Shown here one piece after another: positions 17,377 to 25,857 of a stretch of 64,000 nt of DNA (position 1 is the first letter of the stretch; each line of letters begins with the position of its first letter). Source of the stretch: Chitinophaga polysaccharea (GTDB taxonomy: Bacteria > Bacteroidota > Bacteroidia > Chitinophagales > Chitinophagaceae); assembly GCF_007829335.1 (NCBI RefSeq), contig NZ_VIWO01000001.1, positions 1,240,001 to 1,304,000 on the forward strand, read 5' to 3'. Made by a program: the position numbers and the translations under genes. The notes beneath the pieces are model-generated. The model had not been told where the DNA came from. It saw only the letters and a program-made list of their open reading frames with translations, and made no database searches.

Positions 17377-19935
17377 TTATTCCTGGAAATATACCCTTTT
17401 TACACGTTGTGAAATTCCTGTTAATATTTCATAAGGAATGGTGTCAGCCCAGGCAGCTAACTCCTGTACGGATAAATCCTGTCCAAATACAATCACTTCA
17501 TCTCCTTCCATAACATCAGGGATGTGAGTTACGTCCAGCATCAGCATGTCCATGGCTACAATACCCACTACCGGCGCCAGTTTACCACGGATCAGCATTT
17601 TACCTACTCCCTGGCCTAAGCGGCGGGGATAACCATCTGCATAGCCAATACGTACGGTGGCCGTTACTGCGGGCCCTTTGGCGGCCCATTTGGCGCCGTA
17701 ACCTACGGTGTCGCCGGCATCCAGGTGCTTCAGCTGTGCCACTGTGGTCTTGAGGGTGCTCACATTACGGAGCTGTTCCTGTATACCATTACTGCTATCT
17801 ATGCCATACATGCCGATGCCCAAACGCACCATATCCAGCTGTAGGTCTGGATGGCGCGTAATAGCGGCGCTATTGGCAATATGCCGGATCACTGCATAGC
17901 CCAGGGCTTTCTGCAGTTCGTGGCTCATATCGTAAAACAACCGGCCCTGCTGCTGGGTCAGCGCATCCTTTTCCGGATCTTCACTGGCAGCCAGGTGGCT
18001 GAAGATAGACTGTACTTTCATCAGGCGGCTGGCGGTCAGTAACTGCGCCAGTTCAGTAATCTCGCTCTTCACAAAGCCCAGCCGGTGCATACCGGTATCC
18101 AGCTTGATATGTACGGGGAACTCAGTTTTGCCTGCTGCCGCTATTTCTTCCATAAACTGCAGTAAGATCTGCATGGAATAAATTTCCGGTTCCAGGTTCC
18201 AGTGAAGAATGGCGTCGAAACTGGCCGGTTCAGGATTCATCACCATGATCGGCATGGTAATGCCTGCCCTTCTAAGTTCTACACCTTCATCTGCATAGGC
18301 TACCGCCAGGTAATCTACACCATGGAACTGTAAGAGATTGGCAATTTCAAAGCTGCCGCTGCCATAGGAAAACGCCTTTACCATGGCCATTAACCGGGTA
18401 TCCGGTTTCAGCATTGACTGGTACAGCTTTACGTTGTGGGAAATAGCCGACAGGTTGATTTCCAGGATGGTCTGATGCGCTTTCTGCTCCAGCAGTTTAC
18501 CAATACGCTCAAACTGGAATATCCTGGAACCCTTTACCAGTATCGTTTCGTTTTGAAAATCATCTGCATTGAACTGCTGGATATATTCATCTGTGGTAGT
18601 AAAGAATTGTGTTTTCAATCCTTCTACCTGCTGGAAACTTTTCTTCTCACGGCCAATGTTCTTACCAATGGCCACTAATTTATTAATGGCTTTCTTCTGC
18701 AGCAGGTCTGCTACTTCTTCATACAGGGTAGCGTCGCTCTTGCCGCTTTGCAGGATATCGCTGAGAATCACCGTGCGGGTGGCATGTTGCTGCTGTTGCT
18801 GCAGGAAGTCGAGTGCAATGGTTAAAGATCCCAGGTCCAGGTTATAGGCGTCGTTGATTACGGAACAGTTATTAATACCCTGCTTGAGTTCCAACCGCAT
18901 GGCAATATTGCTCAGCTGGTCCATCCGTTGTTGTATAACGGCTTGTTCTTTGCCCAGGTACAGCATCAGGGCTACACAGTGGATGGCATTTTCGATAGAG
19001 CCTTCATCCACGAATGGAATCCTGAATTGCAGGGGTTCCTGTTTGTAAAGCACTTCTATACGGGTATGATTATCGAGTTTCTCTACGGTGGTTACGCGCA
19101 GATCAGCGTCCGTTTTCCTGGACCAGGAAAACAGTTCCGGGCCACCGCCGCCACCTTCCTGGTTCTCTTTTTTGCCCACCTGGTTGTGGAAAGACAGTAC
19201 ACACTCATTTAATGCGAGGTAATCTTTACAGTAAATGAGGATATCGCTTTTGGCAAATAATACCAGCTTTTCATTGATCTTTTGCCGGATATTCAGGAAG
19301 CCTTCGCTATGCGCTTCGCCAATGTTGGTGAAAATGCCGATGGTAGGGCGTATAATCTTTTCCAGGTTCACCATTTCGCCGGGTTGGGAAATGCCCGCTT
19401 CAAAAATGGCCAGCTGGTGTTCAGGTTTCATTTGCCATACCGACAAAGGAACACCTATCTGCGAGTTGTAGCTTTTGGGGCTGCGTACAATGTTATAATC
19501 CTTTTCCAGCAGCTGGTACAGCCATTCTTTTACAATGGTTTTTCCATTGCTGCCGGTAATGCCAATTACCGGGATATGAAACTGCTGCCGGTGAAAGGCC
19601 ACCAGGGTATGCAGCGCCTGTAAGGTATCTTTTACGAGAATGAAATTGGCTTTTGGATACTTTTCCAGTGGCACAGATTCGCTCACAATAAAATTGCTCA
19701 CACCTTTACGGTACAATTCTTCGATGTACTGATGGGCATTGCGCCGGGGGCTAACTAAAGGAATGAACAGGGATGTTTCAGGGAAGCTCAGCTTCCGGCT
19801 GTCCAATAAAAGATGGTCAATTTCAGAAAATCCGGTCTCTTGCAACAATTCCCCTTTCAAAGTCTTGTTGATACTTGCTGCGTTATACACGTTTATCAGG
19901 TTTGAATAATCACTTAGCAGGTGCAAACATCGCAT
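17377..19935 (-). CDS. bifunctional MurF-like ligase / alanine racemase fusion
   Basis: One chain carrying two steps of the D-alanine branch of peptidoglycan synthesis. The N-terminal half resembles UDP-MurNAc-tripeptide:D-Ala-D-Ala ligase, with the ATP-binding GSNGKT at about residues 128-133. The C-terminal half (from about residue 488) is a PLP alanine racemase with lysine about 520 in AMVKAFSYGSG. The start at 19935 is preferred: the frame stays open to 20019, but that would overlap the upstream terC gene, whereas 19935 lies 11 bp after its stop. The ligase half reads DAYNLDLGSL where canonical MurF has DAYNANPSSM, and it has a run of glycines (about residues 261-265), so it may be weakened. 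This fusion is known across Bacteroidota. Confidence 0.93.
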   Translation of the reverse strand: MRCLHLLSDYSNLINVYNAASINKTLKGELLQETGFSEIDHLLLDSRKLSFPETSLFIPLVSPRRNAHQYIEELYRKGVSNFIVSESVPLEKYPKANFILVKDTLQALHTLVAFHRQQFHIPVIGITGSNGKTIVKEWLYQLLEKDYNIVRSPKSYNSQIGVPLSVWQMKPEHQLAIFEAGISQPGEMVNLEKIIRPTIGIFTNIGEAHSEGFLNIRQKINEKLVLFAKSDILIYCKDYLALNECVLSFHNQVGKKENQEGGGGGPELFSWSRKTDADLRVTTVEKLDNHTRIEVLYKQEPLQFRIPFVDEGSIENAIHCVALMLYLGKEQAVIQQRMDQLSNIAMRLELKQGINNCSVINDAYNLDLGSLTIALDFLQQQQQHATRTVILSDILQSGKSDATLYEEVADLLQKKAINKLVAIGKNIGREKKSFQQVEGLKTQFFTTTDEYIQQFNADDFQNETILVKGSRIFQFERIGKLLEQKAHQTILEINLSAISHNVKLYQSMLKPDTRLMAMVKAFSYGSGSFEIANLLQFHGVDYLAVAYADEGVELRRAGITMPIMVMNPEPASFDAILHWNLEPEIYSMQILLQFMEEIAAAGKTEFPVHIKLDTGMHRLGFVKSEITELAQLLTASRLMKVQSIFSHLAASEDPEKDALTQQQGRLFYDMSHELQKALGYAVIRHIANSAAITRHPDLQLDMVRLGIGMYGIDSSNGIQEQLRNVSTLKTTVAQLKHLDAGDTVGYGAKWAAKGPAVTATVRIGYADGYPRRLGQGVGKMLIRGKLAPVVGIVAMDMLMLDVTHIPDVMEGDEVIVFGQDLSVQELAAWADTIPYEILTGISQRVKRVYFQE

Positions 19936-19946
19936 GCCACTGCTTT

Positions 19947-20885
19947 TTACTTCACGTCTGCTTCCGGTAATCCTTTTTTCTGACGATAGCGGGAGTAAAG
20001 AATGGAGCCGCCCAGGCATACCACTATTACGATCAACGATACATACACGGGTATGTGTATGAAATACGCTGCCAGCATTTTCAGGCCAATGTAAATAAGT
20101 ACAACGGCAATGCCCTGGGGCAGATAATCAAATTTATCTACCGCTCCCCTCAGTAAAAAGAACAAGGACCTGAGCCCTAATACCGCAAATATATTTGAGG
20201 TGTACACCACCATTGGTTGTTGTGATATGGCAAATACAGCCGGAATGGAGTCCAGTGCAAAGATAATATCAGTAACCGCCAGCATTACCACAACGAGAGA
20301 TAACGTGGTAAGGTAAACCTTATTATGTTTACGGATAATAAATCGCCCTTTTGGCGCTTCCATGGTTATCCGCATATGTTTGCTCATAAAGCGATAAGCG
20401 AAATTTTCTTCCGGTTTAAATTCATCCTCACTTTTAGCGGTAAACATTTTGTAGCCGGTATACAACAGGAAGGCGCCAAATATGTATAGTATCCACTCAA
20501 ACTGCCGGATCAATACTACGCCTATGCTGATAAAGATCGCTCTAAAGATGATGGCTAATACAATTCCTATTAGTAATACCCTGGCATAGTTTTCCTCTTT
20601 TATTTTGAAGAAAGCAAAGATGAGAATAAATACGAAAATGTTATCCATCGATAACGACTTCTCCATGAGATAAGCGCTCATAAAGCTAATTGCTGCTTCG
20701 GAGCCATCTTCCCACCACATGAAGCCAAAAAAGAGGAACGACAACCCTATCCAGAAAACACTCTGCCATAGTGCTGTTTTGATGCTGGTTTTCTGGTTCT
20801 TTTTACTGAACAGGCCCAGGTCAAAAATCACCGCCACCACTATCACAATAAAGAATATGAGATAGGTTAATTGTGTTGGTGTCAT
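19947..20885 (-). CDS. TerC/Alx family integral membrane protein
   Basis: Polytopic inner-membrane protein of the TerC family, related to Alx-type Mn2+ exporters. About nine hydrophobic segments are visible over 312 residues. Family marks are the acidic intramembrane stretch SMSAYLMEKSLSMDNIFVFILIF near residues 70-90 and VVVMLAVTDIIFALDSIPAVFAIS near residues 195-220, whose aspartates are proposed metal ligands. Metal export or metalloprotein loading during secretion is family knowledge, not shown here. I see no yybP-ykoY-like manganese riboswitch in the short upstream region. It is immediately upstream of murF-alr and probably shares its promoter. Confidence 0.9.
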   Translation of the reverse strand: MTPTQLTYLIFFIVIVVAVIFDLGLFSKKNQKTSIKTALWQSVFWIGLSFLFFGFMWWEDGSEAAISFMSAYLMEKSLSMDNIFVFILIFAFFKIKEENYARVLLIGIVLAIIFRAIFISIGVVLIRQFEWILYIFGAFLLYTGYKMFTAKSEDEFKPEENFAYRFMSKHMRITMEAPKGRFIIRKHNKVYLTTLSLVVVMLAVTDIIFALDSIPAVFAISQQPMVVYTSNIFAVLGLRSLFFLLRGAVDKFDYLPQGIAVVLIYIGLKMLAAYFIHIPVYVSLIVIVVCLGGSILYSRYRQKKGLPEADVK

Positions 20886-20910
20886 AGCACAATTCCGCTT
20901 TAATGAGGGG

Positions 20911-20937
20911 CAAAGATAAGAAAACGACTGTTAGCAA
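20911..20937 (-). promoter_or_regulatory. candidate promoter for terC / murF-alr
   Basis: The minus strand reads TATCTTTG (complement of 20911-20918), a perfect -7 element. A TTG (complement of 20935-20937) lies 16 bp upstream, slightly closer than the usual 17-23. Predicted leader is about 20 nt. Confidence 0.45.
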
Positions 20938-21005
20938 GGTGCGGTTGAGTGCCGCAGATATGTTACAATTTTCTTATTAAAGCATTTAAAGCCAATATTT
21001 AAGCG

Positions 21006-22709
21006 CTATTCTGCGAATTTCCGTTGCCGTATAAATTGAAATATCATGGCAAACAACAGTACCAGTCCCACCGGCACCAGGAAGCAGATGACCTGCCACT
21101 TGGTTTTCTCCTGCCTGATCTTTTCTCCATCCAGCAAACGTAGCGTCAGCTCTTTGTTGCGGGCTTCCATGATGCCGCCGTTGCCGCTGAGGTAAGCCAG
21201 GCAATTGAGGAAAAACTCTTTATTGGCAAAGGAGAAGCCGGGATTAAATTCGTTGATGCCCATTTGCAGCGGGCCCTCTTTGCGGGATACGGCGTTGGCA
21301 ATTAAATCGCCATCACTTACCACGATCATTTTATTGATGGTATCGGTGGCATCGCGGAAAGGCTTGCCGGAAGCCTGTTGTAAGGCGCCCACAGCAGCAG
21401 GATCCTGGCGGTTGTGGAAAAGCGACGTAAAATGTCCTTCCAGCAATACGGCGGTAGCCAGGTGTTTAGCCCGGTATTCCCGCGGATTGGGCTGCGTTTT
21501 TACAATATCCCAGCCTATTTGCGCCGGCAAACGGTTGGTACGGCTGTTATTGCCGGAAGTAAGTAAAATCGTTTTGCTGATAGCGTCATTTTTTATGGTA
21601 TCTAACGAACTCACAAACCGGCTCAGCACCATATCCAGGTTTTTTACGATGGGATGTGCTTTGGTGGGCATCAGTAGCGGGAAATAAGGAAAAGGTACCG
21701 GTTGTATTTGTGGCCGGTTGCCTACATTGCCGACTACCAGCGGAATAGCATCACTTTGCAGGTCCATGACCAGGTCCTGGTTAATGCGTACCCCGTAGCG
21801 GAACAAGAGATCTTCGAGGTTGAGCCCGCGATCAAATGCAAAGAAGTTGGGGTGTTGTTGCAGGCTGTCCATCGTGGCATTCGACTCATCGATAAACCAC
21901 AACACCTTGCCGCCATTCATCACATATTGGTCTATTTTTAACTTATCCACATCGCTGAAAGCGCCTGCAGGCTTGGCAAACAGGATGATATCAAAATCAT
22001 GTGGAATATAACCGGCCGATTGCAGCGTGAGGGTATCCAGGGCGTAGTTGGTCTGGAGCGTGGTAAGCGCATCATATACTTCTGCGCCCAGCGATTCACC
22101 GTGGCCCAGCATATAGCCTACCAGCGGTTTTTCTTTTTCCTGTAATTTATTGATCGCATACGCAAACTGGTATTCGAGCAAGGCTTCGGAGTTATTCATG
22201 GTCTGCATCGGATCTTGCCCTCCCTGGTTTTTCAGGAGGTTTACCCCGATGGTTTTGCCTTTGTAATGCACCAGTGCGCCGGGGAAGATGAGTTTTTCTG
22301 CAAAGCCGTCATTGGATTCCTGCTGCACTTTCATATTAAAAGGCATAATGCCCTGTGCAGTGAGCTCTCCGAGAAATTTCAGGCGGGCAGAATCGGTCAT
22401 GCCCTGGCCAGGATTGATAAAGCTAAAACGGATATTTTGCTTGCCATATTCCCGGAATTCTTCCAACAGCTCTGTGGTGGCCTGTGCCAGCTGCCGGAAG
22501 CTGGCAGGGTAATCGCCTTTCAGGAACACTTCTATTTCTACCGGGCTGTCCAGTTTACGCAGCATTTGCCGGGTATTGGCGGTAAGTGTATATCTTTTTT
22601 CGGCTGTCAGGTCCCACCTGCCATGGAAATAGGCGGCGGCAATATTTATGCCTGTGAGTACCAGTATTACCGTTAATGCCCGTTGTATATATTTTTTTCG
22701 TGTAGCCAT
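21006..22709 (-). CDS. gldG: gliding-motility ABC transporter substrate-binding protein GldG
   Basis: Component of the GldA-GldF-GldG ABC transporter required for gliding in Flavobacterium johnsoniae and widespread in gliding Bacteroidota. One N-terminal transmembrane helix (ALTVILVLTGINIAAAYF) is followed by the conserved WDLTAEKRYTLTANTRQMLRKLDSPVEIEVFLKGDYPASFRQL. A large periplasmic ABC-type_uncharacterised domain includes YMLGHGESLGAEVYDALTTL and ILFAKPAGAFSDVDKLKIDQYVMNGGKVLWFID. A C-terminal transmembrane helix (WQVICFLVPVGLVLLFAMIFQFI) closes it. At 567 residues it has normal length. It starts 21 bp after the gldF stop, so the two form an operon. The ATPase gene gldA is not in the window. 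Confidence 0.94.
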   Translation of the reverse strand: MATRKKYIQRALTVILVLTGINIAAAYFHGRWDLTAEKRYTLTANTRQMLRKLDSPVEIEVFLKGDYPASFRQLAQATTELLEEFREYGKQNIRFSFINPGQGMTDSARLKFLGELTAQGIMPFNMKVQQESNDGFAEKLIFPGALVHYKGKTIGVNLLKNQGGQDPMQTMNNSEALLEYQFAYAINKLQEKEKPLVGYMLGHGESLGAEVYDALTTLQTNYALDTLTLQSAGYIPHDFDIILFAKPAGAFSDVDKLKIDQYVMNGGKVLWFIDESNATMDSLQQHPNFFAFDRGLNLEDLLFRYGVRINQDLVMDLQSDAIPLVVGNVGNRPQIQPVPFPYFPLLMPTKAHPIVKNLDMVLSRFVSSLDTIKNDAISKTILLTSGNNSRTNRLPAQIGWDIVKTQPNPREYRAKHLATAVLLEGHFTSLFHNRQDPAAVGALQQASGKPFRDATDTINKMIVVSDGDLIANAVSRKEGPLQMGINEFNPGFSFANKEFFLNCLAYLSGNGGIMEARNKELTLRLLDGEKIRQEKTKWQVICFLVPVGLVLLFAMIFQFIRQRKFAE

Positions 22710-22730
22710 AACATTTAGTCGGCAGGTCTT

Positions 22731-23471
22731 TTACCCGTTTTGCCAGAGTTTTCTTTGCAGGGATAATTTAGTGAGATAGAGCATCAACCCGATGATGCTG
22801 ATGAAATAAATGATGTCACGGCTGTCGACTACGCCCCGACTGATCGACGTATAGTGAAATTTGATCCCGGCCATTTGCAGATAATAATCGGCCCCACCGC
22901 TGAAAGTAGGGATTTTGCTGACGGCATCGAAACCGTTATAAAGTATAAAGCAGGTGAAAAGTGCTATCAGGAAGGCTACCATGGCATTGTTGGTTAAAGA
23001 CGACGACCAGATGCCGGTAGCGGTAAATACGGCGCCCAGCAGTACCAGTCCTATATAGGAGCCAATAATGCCGCCAGTGTCCAGCGCCTGGTTATCCACA
23101 CTCAGCTGGCGGATAGCAAAGTAATAGACCACGGTAGGTAATAGGGAAATGAGTACAATTACCAGGCTGCCCCAGAATTTACCCATCACAATTTGCCAGC
23201 CGCTCAATGGTTTGGTACTGAGCAATTCCATGGTACCAGTTTTAAATTCATCGGCAAAACAACGCATAGTAATAGCGGGTATGAGCAGGAGGTAAATAAG
23301 CGGCGCCAGTTCAAATAATGGATCCAGGTTGGCATAGCCAGTGTCGAGCAGGCTGGTATCCGGAAAAACGAACAATAACAATCCGTTTGCCAGCAAAAAC
23401 AGGATAATGGCCACATAGCCGGTAACACTGCTGAAAAACTGGTTTATCTCTTTCTTAAAGATGGCTAGCAT
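22731..23471 (-). CDS. gldF: gliding-motility ABC transporter permease GldF
   Basis: Inner-membrane permease subunit pairing with GldG. It has six predicted membrane segments, starting with SVTGYVAIILFLLANGLLLFVF, then APLIYLLLIPAITM, GSLVIVLISLLPTVVYYFA, IIGSYIGLVLLGAVFTATGIW, MVAFLIALFTCFILYNGF and a C-terminal IIYFISIIGLMLYL. The DEFKTGTMELLSTKPLSGWQIVMGKFWGS loop is typical of ABC-2 type permeases and GldF. At 246 residues it is full length. The order gldF-gldG is the conserved one. A cysteine desulfurase gene lies upstream on the same strand with a 61-bp gap. Confidence 0.93.
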   Translation of the reverse strand: MLAIFKKEINQFFSSVTGYVAIILFLLANGLLLFVFPDTSLLDTGYANLDPLFELAPLIYLLLIPAITMRCFADEFKTGTMELLSTKPLSGWQIVMGKFWGSLVIVLISLLPTVVYYFAIRQLSVDNQALDTGGIIGSYIGLVLLGAVFTATGIWSSSLTNNAMVAFLIALFTCFILYNGFDAVSKIPTFSGGADYYLQMAGIKFHYTSISRGVVDSRDIIYFISIIGLMLYLTKLSLQRKLWQNG

Positions 23472-23525
23472 GAACAGTTTGTAAGGATTAGGATATTAGT
23501 AAAGATACAAATATAGATAAACGCC

Positions 23526-23542
23526 ATTAGCTTTAGGCTATT
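23526..23542. repeat. TTAGC-type short extragenic element at the desulfurase 3' end
   Basis: A short imperfect palindrome of the ATTAGC-TTTA-GGCTA type overlapping the stop codon of the cysteine desulfurase gene. It resembles the hairpins at 33812-33840 and, more loosely, 60186-60299. One copy alone would be unremarkable. Confidence 0.3.
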
Positions 23543-24744
23543 GTATCGAGGTCTATGCCATCTTTATACATTTCCCAGATAGGGCTGGTACTCCTCAGCT
23601 GGTTGACCGTGTCTGTGATGGTACGGATCACATAATCCACCTGTTCATCGGTGGTAAACCTGCCCAGGCCAAAGCGCAGGGAGGCGCGTGCCAGGTCGTC
23701 GGTGAGTCCCATGGCCTTTAGTACGTAACTGGGCTCCATAGAGGCAGAGGTGCATGCAGAGCCGGTAGATAAGGCAATGGTTTTGTTGAAGCCCATCATC
23801 AGGGCTTCTCCTTCTACATATTTAAATGACAGGTTGCAGGTATGTGGGAGGCGATGCGCCGTGGAACCATTTACATAGGATTGTTCGAGTTGTAGCAGGG
23901 CTGCCTGTAGTCGGTCCCTCATGGGCGCCAGGCGTTGTGCGTCGGCGGCCATTTCATCCATACACAGTTCGGCTGCTTTTCCGAGCCCCACGATACCGGG
24001 TACATTCAGGGTACCGGAGCGCATGCCTCTTTCATGGCCACCCCCATCTATCTGGGCGGTGAGCTTTACGCGGGGCGAACGGCTACGTACATATAATGCG
24101 CCTGCGCCTTTGGGACCGTACATTTTATGAGCGCTGAGGGTGAGCAGGTCAATACCGTCGGCATTAACGTTTACCGGGATTTTGCCGGTGGTCTGCGTAG
24201 CGTCCGACATCAGCAGCACGCCGTGTTTCCTGGCAATATCGCTGATGGCCCGAATGGGTTGTATCACCCCCGTTTCGTTGTTGGCATACATGATGGCGAT
24301 GAGGATCGTCTGCGGCGTAATAGCTGCTTCCAGCGCCGAGAGGTCGATCAGCCCTTCTTTGTCTACCGGCAACCAGGTAATACTGGCGCCGGATTTTTCC
24401 AGGTGCTTGCAGGTATCCAGTACGGCTTTATGTTCGGTGACCGCTGTAATAATATGGTGCCCTTTGCCGGCATACATATCGTATACCCCTTTGATGGCGA
24501 GGTTCACCGCTTCGGTAGCACCGGAAGTAAAAACGATTTCGCGGGGAGCAGCGCCAATCAGCCGGGCTACCTGTTCCCTGGCATAGTCGACCGCTTCTTC
24601 TGCTGCCCAGCCAAACGGGTGACTGCGGCTCGCTGCATTGCCGAATACTTCGGTAAAATAAGGCAGCATGGCCGCCACCACCCGCGGGTCGCAGGGGGTG
24701 GTAGCATTATTATCCAGGTAAACAGGTAACTGTAACGTCATCAT
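23533..24744 (-). CDS. iscS: cysteine desulfurase (IscS/NifS family)
   Basis: PLP enzyme that takes sulfur from L-cysteine to form an enzyme persulfide for Fe-S clusters, thiolated tRNA and possibly molybdopterin. The family start VYLDNNATTPCDPRVVAAM is present. The PLP-binding lysine is in SAHKMYGPKGAGAL. The active-site cysteine is in the flexible loop ALSTGSACTSAS near residue 335, the IscS-type (group I) arrangement rather than SufS. Other marks are TEHKAVLDTC and ANNETGVIQPI. At 403 residues it is the size of IscS. No iscU or scaffold gene is adjacent. The gene is divergent from the epimerase gene across 122 bp. Confidence 0.92.
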   Translation of the reverse strand: MMTLQLPVYLDNNATTPCDPRVVAAMLPYFTEVFGNAASRSHPFGWAAEEAVDYAREQVARLIGAAPREIVFTSGATEAVNLAIKGVYDMYAGKGHHIITAVTEHKAVLDTCKHLEKSGASITWLPVDKEGLIDLSALEAAITPQTILIAIMYANNETGVIQPIRAISDIARKHGVLLMSDATQTTGKIPVNVNADGIDLLTLSAHKMYGPKGAGALYVRSRSPRVKLTAQIDGGGHERGMRSGTLNVPGIVGLGKAAELCMDEMAADAQRLAPMRDRLQAALLQLEQSYVNGSTAHRLPHTCNLSFKYVEGEALMMGFNKTIALSTGSACTSASMEPSYVLKAMGLTDDLARASLRFGLGRFTTDEQVDYVIRTITDTVNQLRSTSPIWEMYKDGIDLDTIA

Positions 24745-24866
24745 CTTTCTTTTATAGAAAAGCCTAACCTAACAAATTTACAACATAAGTTCTATTTTTA
24801 CCGGGTTAAGCAGGCCGCAAAAGCTATACGGATACTGCATTTGGCATACATTCAAAACAATTAAAC

Positions 24867-25268
24867 ATGCTCAGGGTAGAACATATTGGCATCGCCGTAA
24901 ATTCTTTGTCTACTTCCGTTCCCTTATTTGAAAAGTTATTGAATACCCCCTGTTATAAGCAGGAAGAGGTAACCAGTGAACACGTGATGACCGCATTCTT
25001 TCAACAGGGAGAAACCAAGATTGAGTTGCTGGAAGCCACCGGTCCGGAAAGCGTCATCGCAAAATTCCTGGATAAAAAAGGAGAAGGCATGCATCATATC
25101 GCTTTCGAGGTAGCAGATATCTATGCGGAAATGAAAAGATTACAGGAAGAGGGCTTCGTTTTACTCCAGGAAATACCTAAAAAAGGAGCAGATAATAAGT
25201 TAATATGTTTCCTGCATCCTAAGCACAGTAGCGGGGTTTTGATCGAAATTTGTCAGGATATCAAGTAA
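24867..25268 (+). CDS. mce: methylmalonyl-CoA epimerase
   Basis: Vicinal-oxygen-chelate fold enzyme that interconverts (2R)- and (2S)-methylmalonyl-CoA, linking propionyl-CoA metabolism to succinyl-CoA in the cytoplasm. The signature VEHIGIAVNSL at the N-terminus supplies the first metal His. GEGMHHIAFEV near residues 72-82 supplies the second, and the C-terminal SGVLIEICQ carries the metal-binding Glu. At 133 residues it has standard length. The gene is alone, with no mutase beside it in the window, and sits in front of a long AT-rich convergent gap. Confidence 0.94.
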   Translation: MLRVEHIGIAVNSLSTSVPLFEKLLNTPCYKQEEVTSEHVMTAFFQQGETKIELLEATGPESVIAKFLDKKGEGMHHIAFEVADIYAEMKRLQEEGFVLLQEIPKKGADNKLICFLHPKHSSGVLIEICQDIK

Positions 25269-25570
25269 ACATTTACTTATATATTTTAAATTTAAATAAT
25301 AATAAATTTTTTAATTTTTTTTCCATTTTAGCAATCCAAAGGAAATATGTATTCGTAAGTAATTAGGAAGCACGCCTGAAAAGGCACAAAAAATTAAAGA
25401 CAAAAATTTTTTTGGCGTTTTTTGAACAAATACGTTTTCCATTACGTTATCACTAATAGAAGCACAAATACAAAAAAGAACAATACTCAAAATATTACAA
25501 TACTTAAGCTTTATAAATTTTAAAGGTTTAAGTTTTAACGATTACTCTAAAGTTGGCATAGGTTATGAAC

Positions 25571-25606
25571 ACCTGCGGGTTTTTTAGCTTGCAGGTCTTT
25601 TTTTTT
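25571..25606 (+). terminator. candidate intrinsic terminator in the mce-susD gap
   Basis: Arms ACCTGC (25571-25576) and GCAGGT (25591-25596) are followed by C and nine T residues. The stem is only 6 bp and the loop 14 nt, but the T-run is strong. It lies about 300 bp after the mce stop, so it may end the mce transcript or a small RNA. Confidence 0.5.
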
Positions 25607-25801
25607 GTCAACATCTACACTATAGCATTTCATTTCAAAGGCGGAAAGAGAACTTGCATCAGGACGATGGTAAGATGCTGCCAGGTTTTGTTGTAGTAAT
25701 AAACGACAATACCCGCAGGAAATTGTCGCGCCCGGGATTATTTTGCTTTTTACACGTCGTGAAACGACTGAAATACAGTACAATTAAGGATATTATAAAC
25801 G

Positions 25802-25841
25802 AAAAGGAGGTGATTTCTATTTACAGAAACCACCTCCTTTT
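25802..25841 (-). terminator. terminator after the second susCD unit
   Basis: Seventeen-bp arms (25802-25818 and 25825-25841, one mismatch) around a 6-nt loop. On the minus strand it lies 17 bp past the susD stop and runs into TTTTCGTTTATAAT. On the plus strand it is followed by T residues as well, so it can work both ways. Confidence 0.75.
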
Positions 25842-25857
25842 TTGTTTACCAATATTT

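Larger units (their letters stand above)
25269..25857. other. 589-bp AT-rich convergent intergenic stretch, no ORF supported
   Basis: The gap lies between mce (plus) and a susD-like gene (minus). It is very AT-rich up to about 25540, then richer in G+C. It holds two terminator-like hairpins (25571-25606 and 25802-25841). A 186-codon plus-strand frame from 25654 runs into the antisense of susD and has no protein character. No tRNA fold is visible. The separate hairpin at 25571 leaves room for an unannotated small RNA, but I see no convincing promoter for one. Confidence 0.5.

Noticed and set aside
20886-21005. Mn2+ riboswitch (yybP-ykoY) in front of terC
   Set aside because: The region is too short and lacks the conserved loops; a housekeeping promoter fits better.
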